Positions 43,457 to 55,589 of a stretch of 64,000 bases of DNA are shown here, piece after piece. Where the stretch lies: contig NC_073746.1 of assembly GCF_029784135.1 (NCBI RefSeq), forward strand, positions 305,180,665 through 305,244,664, read 5' to 3'. The notes below the pieces were generated by a model. It had not been told where the DNA came from. It saw nothing but the letters and a program-made list of their open reading frames with translations, and did no database searches. Each line of letters starts with the position of its first letter. Positions within the stretch are counted from its first letter, which is position 1. A program made the position numbers and the translations under genes. Source of the stretch: Toxorhynchites rutilus septentrionalis (Eukaryota > Arthropoda > Insecta > Diptera > Culicidae).

Positions 43457-44965
43457 TGGAGTAGAGAAGCGGAAAAAAAGGGCGTAATGGTGGAACGTGA
43501 TTTGCGTCAGTTTCTAGGTGAGTGGAATGACAATAGGGATATAAACGTCTCCGCGGAATTTATTCTTGGTGGTTTAATATCAGCTCATTTTGCCATATGC
43601 ACGAATAAAACGCAAACTGACTCATCCTGTTGGATGCGCTCGCTTCAGAGAGCAAATCCGATACTTACACGCTTGTTAAGAGTTTTCGTAAATTGAAGCT
43701 AGATGTTGTGATTCATGTGTAGAAGCATCGTTTTTATCCAAATGACTATTTCTTTCGATGCGATATCATGTTAATTTTTAGTTCATTTCTGTTATTGGCT
43801 AAAATGAAAATTACTCATAAAATAGGTTTTTGACGTCAGGTCATATTCAACGCAAACAGAAGTGAAACAGCGGTATGCACTGTCAGAATTGTTCTGAATA
43901 AGCTTCAAAGAATCATAGTGGAACAATAGGATGCTTCTTCATTCATCGAGCTTGATGACAATTTTCTGCTAATTAAAAAGAAGGACTTTGTTATTGCTGG
44001 TACAATATGACGGCATCTCACAGAGGTATTCCGTAAGCGTAAAGTTTGCTACTACTGCGGAAGCAACTGGTGAAACTAGTACAGTGCCGTCTCGGTTTTA
44101 TCACTGGGCGTTTTTTTTATTCCTCTGATTCTGAGCAACTGTCTCTTTGATTTTTTGGAATGAGATGTACAGCCTGTTTCACAAGTTTGATCCGTGTTAT
44201 AATCAGTAGTACAGTAATTTATTTCGTCGATTGCTGAAGGTAGCCGGTAATACATTCCTTTGTAACGGAAAATAGGCAAAATAAAAAATTCTCCGGGACA
44301 TGAATCGAATCGGTGGTGTATTCAAATAAATGTGTGCTTTGACTAATTTTTGACGATATCCAACTTGAATGTTATAGGCCACTTCCATATCAAGAAATTC
44401 TTGATCAGAGAACCAGAAATTCGGACATCAAAGATAACATTCTAAAGAAACTAAAAAGTGATTCCCTTGCAAAAAACCGCAAAATTTGTACGTAATTTTG
44501 GAGCACTTACGTCGTTCTAGCATAATAGTGCCTCAATTTCAAAATGAGTTTCGGCAATCGTAAGCTTCGAATATTGTTTGTGGCGGAAAGTTTTCAACCA
44601 ATTATCGGGTAATGGATAGTGCCAAGCAGGTATATAATCTCGATAATCGCAACGATTCTAGTTTACTTTTCAAAATATTTAAAACATTACATTAACTCAT
44701 TCGGAGAAAAAATGTTGAAGAAATCATTATTGACAAAACCAAAAAAACTTTCATATCGTATTCCTATTCTACTGATACTCTTAAACTGCCATCGATAACA
44801 GTTGGAAGAACGTATAATCTTCGATGTTACAAAGATTTATCACATCCGATGTACTACCGAGGTTCTGCTGTTACTGGGTGAATCGGCAACTATTTTGTGA
44901 ATGGTTCCAAAATCAGTTTGTATCGAAAGCTTGTCAGTTTTTAACGAAAAAAAAAAAAAATAAAA
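43457..44965. other. Region upstream of the KH exons, nothing recognised
   Basis: A preceding exon ending in ...HPK would be expected on the minus strand if the KH gene copy were complete. None was identified. Frames of 60-100 codons have no domain similarity. Confidence 0.35.
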
Positions 44966-45910
44966 TAGGTGGGTTATATCTATGATATAACCGCAAGGTT
45001 GACGTGGGACTACCTTAGCTTAGCAATCATTTGTTTGTATTGATTAAATTTTTGATTGAATGAAATTATTTCCGAATTCAATTCAACATTATTGCTTTGT
45101 GAGTAAAAAGATTGTGTAATGCCAGTTGAGGTCAATTCATGCATTGTGATAGATTATGTTCTTCGTTGCAAGTAAATTCAATGACAGTCTTTTCACGTTT
45201 GGTATGATGACATCTTGGTCTGTCTTAGACATACACATTTCAATCGGAATAAAAATGCCCCCGATTTGCATGTATTTGCAATTCCGAGTTCTCAGACTTG
45301 CAATGCCAATTCTCCCACGCTCGATGGGTATGAAGTCTGTGATGGGAAACACATTTGAGTCTGAACAAAAATGCTCCCGACTTACATGTATTTGCAATGC
45401 CAATTTCCCCACGCTCCTTGGATTTGAAGTCTGTGTTAGGGAAACAAATTTCAGTCGGAAGAAAAATACACCCGACTTTCATGTGCTTGCAAAGCGGATT
45501 CTCACAGGTACATTGATTCGAAGTCCGTGTAAGGGAAACAGGTCGGTTGGAAACAAAAATACCCCCTACTTGCATGTATGTTTGTTAAGCGAATTCCCGC
45601 AGGTACGCTGATTTTGAAGTCTGTGTTCGGAAAACCGTAAATTGGGCCAATCAAAACTAGGCAGTTAGAGCGTTTGGATAACGCTTGAAATTTCACAGTT
45701 ATTCAATTGTTTATCTAATGAAAAATATCATTTTATTAATTGCGATAGAAGCGTGGAAATATTCCGTATCAATTGATGCAAACATCTTTCCGATTCAGTA
45801 AGAAATGTTCGAGTTATAAGCATTTGGAATCTTTCATTTTTTCCTGTATGTTCTGTGTTTGGGTTTTCATTTTACCCCCCATATACTCCGGTTAGACGTA
45901 GTCCCACGTC
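44966..45910 (-). repeat. Family A Helentron-like element, copy 2
   Basis: A 945-bp minus-strand copy with both ends. The 5' motif GACGTGGGACTACGTCTAAC ends at 45910 beside a T-run of at least ten. The 3' hairpin GGGTTATATC-TAT-GATATAACC is at about 44971-44992 with the subterminal GACGTGGGACTAC at 45000-45012. The middle contains four minisatellite units (45240-45640) with TTTGCAATGCCAATT, GAAGTCTGTGTTAGGGAAAC and AAAAATGCTCCCGACTT. Overlapping frames of 90-150 codons on both strands arise from this repetition. Confidence 0.75.
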
Positions 45911-45990
45911 AAAAAAAAAAACTACAACCTGAAACCGTTTTTAATATGATGAATAACATTGAGGAGATTAAATTTTCTCTGATATCAGAA
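45911..45990 (+). pseudogene. DD37E transposase C-terminal scrap
   Basis: AAAAACTACAACCTGAAACC translates as KKLQPETVFNMMNNI, which parallels the ITmD37E C-terminus KKLQPDVVQNLMDGV. Family A copy 2 lies against its A-run, as if inserted there. Only about 20 codons can be recognised, so the parent element is lost. Confidence 0.45.
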
Positions 45991-46402
45991 TAATATACGC
46001 TTTTTCTACAAATGATGAATGCAGTATTTATTGCTCAACCAGTGGATCAGGGAATAATCCGAAATATAAAACTAATCTACCGAGAAAAATTAGAATCGTC
46101 AGTGTTAAATTCAGAAATACTGAACAAGGCACTAAAGAACGTTTAAAGATGTATTATTTTGGATTTTTTGACTATTCGAGTCTTGGTACCATGTTTATAA
46201 TTCTATGTCAAACTTGTTTATGATTCTTGCTCCTGAAACTCAAATAAAGGGTGTGTCACATCAAATTGCATCACAGAAAAAACGCTGTAGAAATTTAATT
46301 TTTAGGAATTATATCTTCAGTTTTCGCTTAAAATCAGATAAGAATGAATAGATTACGTTGGCCATGCTTCACTGTCAATTTTTCGTAAATTTGGAAAAAT
46401 TT

Positions 46403-48473
46403 CGTCGAACGAAAAGAGCGTCGTGAATTAATCCTGCGCACTCATTTCGAGAATCCGGAGTTGTCACATCGGGACATCGGTAAGATGCTGGGAATCGTCC
46501 AATCCACGGTCAGCAGAGTACTAAAACGATACTTCGAGAACCTAACCATCGACCGGAAGGTGAAGAACGGCAAAAATGGATGCTCCGTCAGTGAAAAAGA
46601 TCACAAGCGCGTAGTTAAGCAGTTTAGACGTGATCCGAGAAGTTCGGTCCGATATGTCGCCAATAAGCTGAATTTGTCAAGTTCATTCGTCCAGCGGACC
46701 AAGCAGCGGGAGGGCCTGCGTACATACAAGGTTCAGAAGGCTCCTAACCGCGACGAAAGGCAAAACATGGTGGGTAAGACGCGAGCCCGGAAGCTGTACA
46801 CCGAAATGCTGACGAAGCCGCATTGCCTGGTAATGGACGACGAAACCTACGTCAAAGCGGACTTTCGTCAGCTGCCGGGCCTGTTGTTCTTCTCCGCAGA
46901 GGACAAATTCAGCGTTCCGGAGGAGATTCGCAAGCAGAAACTATCCAAGTTTGCCAAAAAGTACATGGTGTGGCAAGCGATCTGCTCTTGCGGAAAGCGG
47001 AGCGCCCCCTTCATGATGACCGGCACGGTAAACGGGTAGGTTTACCTTAAGGTGAAGGTGGAAGCTAGCCATTGTAGTAGTATAGGTAAACCCTCGTGTA
47101 AAAATGGGGTAATAGTGTTTGTGAGAGAAGAGCAAAGCACACGTAAATAGATCAATTCACTTATCAGACTGTGTGGCGCTTCATTGACACGAGTCTTTGA
47201 ATACATTTGAAAAAAAAAAAACAAATAACAATTCAATACTAAAGTAAAATGTATGAACGATATGTTCCGATGAACAATTGCTAATATAAATATATATAGA
47301 AGGTGCATTTGCATATGATTCTGATAATACGCGAGCGTAACATGAGCAAATTTATAACATATGCGAATTGGGGCTCTTTTGGTATTAACAAGTTCTTCCG
47401 CATAGTAACTCGATGTTGATAATTCCTTAATATTTTCCTTCGTTGATCGTATTGTTTTCACATATTCACGTTAGAAAGCCTTAACCCTTCTCTTCGTTGG
47501 TCGAGGCATTTAGATTGAATTTAATACTTTTCCGTGTACTGTTTTTGAAAGCATAGGCAGCCTTGGCAGTGTTCCGAGCTCTGCAATACAATTTTCTTAC
47601 CCAATGTTAAAGTTGCTAAAACTTACATTATAGACCCATTCAACGTAAAAATAATAATTGTATTGATATCAACACAATTTTATTCTATTGATTTTCATGA
47701 CATGGGACGCTATGACTCCGGAATAACATTTTATTGAGTGGTTTTTATAGCTGTTTCGATGATGTTGTTTGGCATCAGTGTCGAAAAAATAACGATGCTT
47801 CCACCAATACAAACAAAACCATCGCAGAAGATTGAAAAACGAAAATTTAACTTTCAGAGCACTTGCTCGAGTTTTCCGACGTTGTTCACTATACAGTGCG
47901 ACAGCAGATGAAAATTTAATATCTTGTGAGTAATCGATTAGAGTTTGGTTGATATTACTTGATGGGAAGTGTGCGAAAACGATCATTTTCTTCACACTGT
48001 TTCGCAAAATTATTGATTTTCGGGCGAGAGGTGAGGGAGGGAGATGAAAGAAATGAGCGCCATTGTGGCAGCCATTTGTGGCTAGCTTCCACCTTCACCT
48101 TAAGGAGTGCCTACAGAAGCGCTTACTACCACTATTGAAGCAGCACGAGGGCCCGACCATCTTCTGGCCGGATCTCGCTTCGTGCCACTATTCAAAGGAC
48201 GTGTTGGAGTGGTACGAAGCCAACGGTGTCACCTTCGTGCCAAAGGAAATGAACCCGCCCAACGCGCCGGAGCTTCACCCAATAGAGAAATATTGGGCGA
48301 TTATGAAGCAGGCCCTCCGGAAGAACCCAAAAGTAGTCAAATCGGAGGCGGACTTCAAGAGAAAATGGATTTCTGTTCCAAAAAAAACTACAACCTGACG
48401 TTGTACAGAACCTTATGGACGAGGTAAAGAGGAAGGTGCGAGCATACGGGCTTGGGCTCGAAGTATGAATAAA
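46403..48473 (+). pseudogene. DD37E transposase, multiply broken and interrupted
   Basis: The start codon is lost (ATG to ATT near 46401), one A is missing in the NEKE codons, and a TAG at 47037-47039 replaces the glutamine in NGQVYLKE. A MITE splits the YLKE codons (47053-48097). The second part (48098-48398) has WPDLASCHYS and PIEKYW. An extra C before the A-run (TTCC followed by eight As) shifts the C-terminus. The helix-turn-helix and first-aspartate regions (46461-47036) are intact. Confidence 0.85.
47053..48097. mobile_element. Nested MITE with 8-bp target duplication
   Basis: It has perfect 19-bp inverted ends TGAAGGTGGAAGCTAGCCA, flanked by the palindromic duplication CCTTAAGG at 47045-47052 and 48098-48105. 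Sister copies of the transposon show the empty site TTTACCTTAAGGAGTG, proving insertion and its exact borders. It has 1,045 bp and no transposase. An 8-bp duplication suggests hAT, P or Sola-type mobilisation; the TGAAGG terminus is not a typical hAT CA-start. Minus-strand frames of 139 and 112 codons inside have no recognised domain. Confidence 0.85.
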
Positions 48474-48599
48474 AAGAAAATGCCAAAAGTTGTTTAATAG
48501 TTTTTATTTTACTGTCTAAAATTTTCAAAAGGATCGGTCTACTGGGCGAATTTCTACAGCGTTTTTTCCGTGATGCAATTTGATGTTACACACCCTTTA

Positions 48600-49399
48600 G
48601 TTGTACAGAAACTAGAAAAAGAAAGAATGTGTCACAGTGTTACATGTTATCATTATTGAGAATGGCCAATCAGAAAGGATTGAAGATATTCATTTTGAGC
48701 AAGATGAAGAAGTAGGGGAACCGCGGGTAGGATGGATAGTGGGGGTATGATGGACAGGTGGTTGATTTGTACAGTTGCATTATAAATTTCAAATTTCTGT
48801 TGATGGGAACCCCTTCCACTTGCTATTCTACAATATTTAAACCATCCTATTACAATGAATACTAATCAAAAGTGGAATAGGGAAACAAAAACCGAAAATC
48901 AAACATGATTCCGCGTGTGAATGTAATTTTTGCGGCTTCGATATTAAGCATTTCGAGTGATTTAATTGCAAAATTGAATTCGCTGATGGTTATATTTCGG
49001 TTTGTGAGTTGATAGAGAAGCGATATTAGGTATGTACGGAGAAGTAAATTCATTCGTAAGTGGTAAATTTGAAGTATTGAATGATTGCACTGGAATGTAA
49101 AGGGAAGAATACCCCTCAAAGCAATATAAAAACTGCTTTTATACCCACATCGATAAAAAAGTTCTACTTTTCGGCTTGTTTTAATTTCAGTAAAAAACAT
49201 GAAAATCCACATTTATATAAAACATTTGACAAATTATTTCGAAAACCAGTATATTGAACTGCAAGAAACTGCTTCTAAGTTTTGGAAAACATGAGTTTCA
49301 AAGATACAATTGAAGTTTTCCTTAACATGTTCGACTTACCCCCATCTCCCCTAAGAGAATGCATACAGATATCAACTGGAAATAACAAATCTGAAAAAA
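48600..49399. other. Intergenic, nothing recognised
   Basis: AT-rich; a 116-codon minus-strand frame at 48862-49212 has no domain similarity. Confidence 0.4.
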
Positions 49400-49655
49400 G
49401 GGGAGGTTTATATCTATGATATAACCGCAAAGTTGACGTGCGACCACCGTTGGCTTAAAAATCATTTGTTCTCATTGATTAAATTATTGATTGAATGAAA
49501 CAATTTTTCAAATTCAATTGAATTCAACATATTTGCTGTGTAAGTAAAGAATTTGAATAAACGCCATGTAATGTAAGGCACTTTGGTTATGATGGATGTG
49601 TTAGGGAACATACTTTGATGGAAACAAAAATTCCCCCAACTCGCATGTAGAGGAG
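49400..49655 (-). repeat. Family A fragment with 3' end
   Basis: The minus-strand 3' hairpin GGTTATATCATAGATATAAACC with subterminal GTGGTCGCACGTCAACTTTG is followed inward by family-A sequence to one minisatellite unit (GTTAGGGAACA, AAAAATTCCCCCAACT). The rest is missing. The 3' border is CTCCCC next to TTTTTT. Confidence 0.65.
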
Positions 49656-51269
49656 ATCTGTTTAAAACGCGCCTGCCGGGCAATTTGATCCGCCTGGTTC
49701 TCTCGTGAACCAGCAAGAATAGAAATACAATGGTTACAGGCAATCGTGCTAATCAATGATAGAATCATACCATGATGCAAGTTTTACATTTGTAACATGC
49801 TTTAAAAAAATAAGAAAAATAATTTTCTTTGGAAGCGACACCATTTCTATAAGGTTTTTGTTGCTTGCTACCGATTCAGATGCGATAACTGTTAGTCATA
49901 TTTATTTAGTCAAGTTCCCAGTGGATATCTCAGATTGAGAAAACGATAAGATTCATTTCGTTCTCAATTTGATATTTTTCGCATCAGCTTACCATCGGGC
50001 AGTACGGCATACCCTCGATAGGGAAAATTTGCTCGCTTTCGGCCGGATAACATTCTCACGAGTGAAATTGCTTGTATGTGCCAGATGATTTTTTCAAATA
50101 TCTCTGCATGGCACGAATAAATGTCTTCAAATATAATCATAATGAACAAAAATGAGCAAACCATCACGATATTTCTAAATCATGTTCGATAAATCACACA
50201 AACAATTGTTTTCACATACTTTGAAATGACCTCAGCATGTTTTCACTAAATTAAATGTCTTCAAAACGAAAACATGTCTTTACATCTGGCATCTATATCA
50301 TGTGCTCAGAGAATGTAGGAAAAAAAGAGCGCGGACTGGAGAATTAATGCACGAATATTGTGAGAACACGCTCACCGGAGAAACGGTTTCTCCGCTTCGA
50401 TGGTGGGCATGAAGTGAATAGATTGATGAAATCTCTCATTCATACAAGCTGTTTCTCTGAACTTTATGAATAGTCTCTGAGAGGAACAGCTTATGAGCAT
50501 ATTATACTTCTGTTGGGCCATTTAACACCGTGTGAATGGAAAATATAAAATTTTGGCGCCTTACTTGAGCTTGAGCTTGAGCTTGGATAGACTGTACACT
50601 TCGTTGTTGCTCTCCGTGATTGACCTGAATCAACCAAATTGCACAAAGAACACACAGAATGACGCTTGGTACTAGCAAATCATTCTCGTTGTGCAATTTT
50701 CGGTGATTCGAGCATTAAATGGTCAATAACGACGCCGGACACGTCCTTACAGTCACCTGGGGAAGGGAAGGAATGTTAGTATGATAATCGCCGCCCGAAG
50801 ACCAGAAGGGTCGCCTCTATAACATGGTTCCCTAGCGATTGTCATGGGAGGGATAAATGTGAAAGTTCGAGAATCAGGATTCACTGCGGTAAGCGATGTG
50901 ATTCTATAAACACGAACTCTGGACTAATTGTCGATTGGACGTCCCCAAATTGATATGCTATATTTCTGATTTATCGCGAATAACACTCTGTTATCTCAAA
51001 ACGCAACGTCGAAGATATCGAAGGGCAGCCTGAAAAGGCAAACCGAGAGAACTCCTCATCAATAATAACAATTATTGATAGTTACAGATCAAATCAAACC
51101 GTCTCTATGCGACCCATCCCTGTGTGAATCCCACCCTGTGCGACCCTGGCTATTCGACTTTATTCGCGATGACGGCGGAATAGTGTCGAAATCTGGATAC
51201 GACATTAGTTTGCATGAGGCCGGCTATTCTCCATCACATTAGTGGGCCCTAAAGTAGTTTTAAATTGCT
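49656..51269. other. Intergenic with GAGCTT microsatellite
   Basis: A (TTGAGC)3 tract sits at 50566-50585. The GC-richer stretch 50720-51200 (for example CGCCCGAAGACCAGAAGGG) has the look of repeat DNA but matched nothing else in the window. No gene is supported. Confidence 0.35.
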
Positions 51270-51500
51270 AAAATTTGCATGAATTTTTTTTCTTGGCGTT
51301 ATTTACCTACTAGAAGTACGTTATTGTGACTCTAATTTAAGCTATTTTCTATGAATTTTCAGATATTTTTGCCAAAACTTACCATTATAATATAAAATTA
51401 TAATTAGATACAATTTATGTATGATACTTTTCACTACTTGCAAGAAAAAGTGATTTTCATTTACATAGAGTACTAATCTGTTTGGGATAAATAATTTGCA
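51270..51500 (+). repeat. Second copy of the 7309-7640 repeat, middle part
   Basis: Ordered blocks TTTGCCAAAACTTACCATTA, TAATTAGATACAATT and TTTCACTACTTGCAAG correspond to 7440-7565. The GCTGACCCGGCAAACG end is absent. Confidence 0.5.
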
Positions 51501-52494
51501 TTCATAATTTTAGTTTCATTTCTTCTGCAACCCCATATTGTCATGCCTACTCCCCCATTCCGTAATACGGAGCTCAATACCGTCAACGCGGATTATTGGT
51601 ACGTTTAGTTCGTGCAATGTAAGATCAGATTTACCTAAAAAAAATCGCACAAAAAGTGTCACACATATAGGGAACCACACAAAAAAAAATCGCACAAAAA
51701 CGGATCTACCCGCAAACAGGGCCCATCTAGTGGTAGTGCAACCAGGCCAACGGAATGAGGCAAACAAAATCCACGGTGAATACATATTAAGGCGATATAC
51801 TCCAGAATAATTTTGTCGATCGTTAACAAACATTGTAAAATATTTATTTGAATACAGTGGATGGAGCGTTATAGGAACATAATAAATTATGTAACTCAAC
51901 GTATTATGTTTCATTCTACGCACGAAATCAGTTTATTCTAGAAAACAAAATGATTTTTATTTGGTGTGCTCAAATATATGCACCAAGATAGTAATGACGT
52001 CATTTATTTTTTCATTCGACCCAGTTGTTTAGTACTGGCAATATATTACCTTATTCTATATACCGTGCCAAAAACTAACCCTTCACCGCGCCACGTAACA
52101 CGCAGGAAACGACAGAATGAAGAGAAACACACCTGAGGCGCTCAGAAGGGATGGCGTGTGAGTGACTCTGTCGATTCTCTCTCCACCAACTCTCTCCACC
52201 ACCAAAAACTCAGCTGCAAATACAATCCATTTTGAATCCTATAGAAACCGATAAATGAGGCTCTTTCCTATCGTCCACATTGCCAAAACTAGCTGGGAAT
52301 GCGTTTGCAGCTAAGTCACTACCAGAAGAGAGAGCCGGCGGAGAGAAAATCGACCACGTCACCCACACTTCCATCCATCTGAAGGCGTCGCATAATAATA
52401 TGTTAAAAAAATCGTTGAGCAACTTTTATTTTCTCCTTGCAGTGCACAGAGCGAATGTAAAACGAATTACAGAAACCTATACTACTTATACCAC
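51501..52494. other. Intergenic, nothing recognised
   Basis: A short direct repeat (AAAAAAAATCGCACAAAAA) occurs twice at about 51637-51700. The 52080-52400 stretch is GC-balanced with GAGAG-rich words. No gene found. Confidence 0.35.
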
Positions 52495-52712
52495 TTAGGG
52501 GCTGTCCATATACCACGTGGACAACTTTAGGGGGGGTAGGAGTTACGAAAATGTCCACGTTTGTCCACGATGAGGGGGGAGGGGCTTTTGATAATGTCCA
52601 CGTGGACACGTTAACTATTTTTTAAAGTAAAACATTCAAGTTAATAGTCAAAATTGAATGAGATTTGTTTTGTATTTACACGATTTTTTGAAACTCTTTC
52701 CTGAAATGTGTA

Positions 52713-53944
52713 AAGGGTGTGTCACATCAAATTGCATCACTTTTGAAAATTTTAGACAGTAAAATAAAAACTATTAAACAACTTTTGGCATTTTCTTTTT
52801 ATTCATACTTCGAGCCCAAGCCCGTATGCTCGCACCTTCCTCTTTACCCCGTCCATAAGGTTCTGTACAACGTCAGGTTGTAGTTTTTTTTGAACAGAAA
52901 TCCATTTTCTCTTGAAGTCGCCGCCGTCTTGAAGTTCGCCGCCGATTTGACAACTTTTGGGTTCTTCCGGAGGGCCTGCTTCATAATCGCCCAATATTTC
53001 TCTATTGGGCGAAGCTTCAGCGCGTTGGGCGGGTTCATTTCCTTTGGCACGAAGGTGACCCCGTTTATGCGGCCAGAAGATGGTCGGGCCCTCGTGCTGC
53101 TTCAATAGTGGTAGTAAGCGCTTCTGTAGGCACTCCTTAAGGTAAACCTGCCCGTTTACCGTGCCGGTCATCACGAAGGGGGCGCTCCGCTTTCCGCAAG
53201 AGCAGTTCGCTTGCCACACCATGTACTTTTTGGCAAACTTGGATAGTTTCTGCTTGCGAATCTCCTCCGGAACGCTGAATTTGTCCTCTGCGGAGAAGAA
53301 CAACAGGCCCGGCAGCTGACGAAAGTCCGCTTTGACGTAGGTTTCGTCGTCCATTACCAGGCAATGCGGCTTCGTCAGCATTTCAGTGTACAGCTTCCGG
53401 GCTCGCGTCTTCCCCACCATGTTTTGCCTTCCGTCGCGGTTAGGAGCCTTCTGAACCTTGTATGTACGCAGGCCTTCCCGCTGCTTGGTCCGCTGGACGA
53501 ATGAACTTGACGAATTCAGCTTATTGGCGACATCCCGGACCGAACTTCTCGGATCACTTCTAAACTGCTTAACTACGCGCTTGTGATCTTTTTCACTGAC
53601 GGAGCATCCATTTTTGCCGTTCTTCACCTTCCGGTCGATGGTTAGGTTCTCGAAGTATCGTTTTAGTACTCTGCTGACCGTGGATTGGACGATTCCCAGC
53701 ATCTTACCGATGTCCCGATGTGACAACTCCGGACTCTCGAAATGAGTGCGCAGGATTAATTCACGACGCTTTTTTTCGTTCGACGACATTTTTCCAAATT
53801 TACGAAAAATTGACAGTGAAGCATGGCCAACGTGATCTGTACACTCTTATCTGAATATAAGCGGAAGCTGAAGATAAGATAATTCCTAAAAATTAAATTT
53901 CTACAGCGTTTTTTCCGTGATGCAATTTGATGTGACACACCCTT
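52713..53944 (-). mobile_element. ITmD37E-type transposon, copy 5
   Basis: The ends are AAGGGTGTGTCACATCAAAT at 52713 and GATGTGACACACCCTT ending 53944, with TA at both sides. The 3' terminal region has lost about 40 bp: GCATCAC joins directly to TTTTGAAAATTTTAGAC. Confidence 0.88.
52803..53789 (-). pseudogene. DD37E transposase lacking the second catalytic aspartate
   Basis: A 328-codon frame is open from MSSNEKKRRELILRTHFESP to YGLGLEV, so it looks intact by length, but it is not. After PTIFWP the DLASCHYSKDVLEWYEANG segment is deleted with a frame change. About 50 residues are then read out of frame (HKRGHLRAKGNEPAQRAEAS), and an extra GGCGACTTCAAG-like duplication near 52920 restores the frame before FKRKWISVQKKLQPD. 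The second aspartate and the PIEKYW glutamate are both lost. The N-terminal DNA-binding half is complete. Confidence 0.85.
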
Positions 53945-53946
53945 TA

Positions 53947-54253
53947 TTCTGAAGGTAACGCACATGAACTAGGATCCAGCAATTTATTCCAATCGGTTAT
54001 AGAGGGCCATTAAATCCGTCAGGATAAAGACACCTAATAACACAAAGAATGTTGTAGTATTAAAAATCACGACTTAAGTGCGGGTTGAATTCAGCTTTTG
54101 CTCTTGATGACAAAACTGTTTGGTTTTTTTTTCGAGAACTCTCAAGGATTTCTGAGCGAACGAACAACAAATTCTTCCATGAGTGTACGGGCCGTATCTC
54201 TGGAAATCTATTTCTTGCAATGATGTTGCTCTTCATTGATGTCTGGTAATTTT
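53947..54253. other. Host sequence of the Harbinger-like element
   Basis: Sequence between two nested insertions; no coding signal. Confidence 0.4.
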
Positions 54254-55589
54254 GACGTGGGACTACGTCTAACCGGAATATATGGAGGGTAAAATGAAAA
54301 CCTAAACACAGAACATGCAGGAAAAAATGAAAGATTTCGAATGCTTATAGCTCGAACATTTCGTACTGGATAGGAGAGATGTTTGTATCACTTGATAGGG
54401 AATATTTCTACGCATCTATCGCAACTAACAAAATGTTGTTTTTCATTAGATAAACAATTGAATAACTGTAAAATATTAGGCGTTATCTAAACGCCCTAAC
54501 TGCCTCGTTTTGATTGGCCCGATTTACGGTTTCCCTAACACAGCCATCAAAACCAAGCAGCCTTGGGGAAATCGGCATTGCAAATACATGAAAGTAGGGG
54601 GACTTTTGTTCTCATCGAAAAATGTTCCCTAACACAGACTTTAAAACCAAGCAGCGAAATCGGCATTGCAAATACCCGAAAGAGCCTAGAGGCGAGTGAA
54701 CTGAAAAGTTTAAACTCTCTTAAAGCCAAAAATAAGAAGAAGAACACACGAAAGTAGGGGGAGCTTTTGTTCCCACCGAAATGTGTTCCCTAATAGAGAT
54801 TTCTAAACCAAGGTGCCTGGAGAAATCGGTATTTCAAATTCATGCAAGTCGGGGGTATTTTTGTTCCGACTGGAATGTGTTTCCCTAACACAGACTTCAA
54901 ATCCATGAAGCGTGGGGAAATCGGCATTGCGAATTCATACAAATCGGGGGTATTTTTGTTCCGATTGAAATGTGTTTCCCTAACACAGACTTCAAAACCG
55001 AGGTTTCTGGGGAAATCGGCTCTGCAAATAAATGCAAACTGCGAGTACTTTTGTCCTCGCTTGCCTTTGTGCAGAGTGGAATATGTCTGTCCTAACATGA
55101 TCTTCTAAACTTAGGAACCTGGGAAAATCGTGCAGACACTAGAAGCGAATGAACTTCCCAGTTTCAAGCAAATTCGAGATTCGAGAGGTATGTACACTTT
55201 TGGGATGTAAACTTCAGAGGGAAATGTAAAATAGAATAATCGTTTGATAATTTTTTTGTTGTCTTTATTGGAAAGATTTTCAGCCTTAGGCTGGTTCATC
55301 AAACGTTTGATAATTCTTCCGTACATATATTTTGTTCTAGTCATCATACCAAACGTAAAAGGTCCGTCAATAAATTTACTTGTAACGAAGAACAATCAAT
55401 CACAATAAATGAATTGACTTTACACGGCATTTGTTCATATTTTTCACTCACAGAGCAAATATATTGAACTCAATTGAATTTGGAAACTGTTTCATTCAAT
55501 CAAGAATTTAATCAATACAAACGAATGATTGCTAAGCTAAGGTAGTTCCACGTGAACCTTGCGGTTATATCATAGATATAACCCACTCA
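54254..55589 (+). repeat. Family A Helentron-like element, copy 3 (longest)
   Basis: This 1,336-bp copy begins GACGTGGGACTACGTCTAAC after TTTT and ends with GGTTATATCATAGATATAAC, CCACTCA and a T-run. Minisatellite junctions (TTCCCTAA) fall near 54531, 54625, 54786, 54891 and 54976 with a diverged one near 55087; spacing is 85-160 bp, the long one holding an AAGAAGAAGAACACACG insertion. The subterminal motif is GTAGTTCCACGTGAACC. It is longer than the other family-A copies because it has more minisatellite units. Confidence 0.75.

Larger units (their letters stand above)
46247..48597 (+). mobile_element. ITmD37E-type transposon, copy 4, with nested MITE
   Basis: The ends are AAGGGTGTGTCACATCAAAT at 46247 and ACACACCCTT ending 48597, with TA at 46245-46246 and 48598-48599. 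Without the nested 1,045-bp element and its 8-bp duplication the length is 1,298 bp, equal to copy 3. Confidence 0.9.

Noticed and set aside
45156..45611. 151-codon frame inside family A copy 2
   Set aside because: It is generated by the minisatellite units and has an overlapping long frame on the other strand; no domain.
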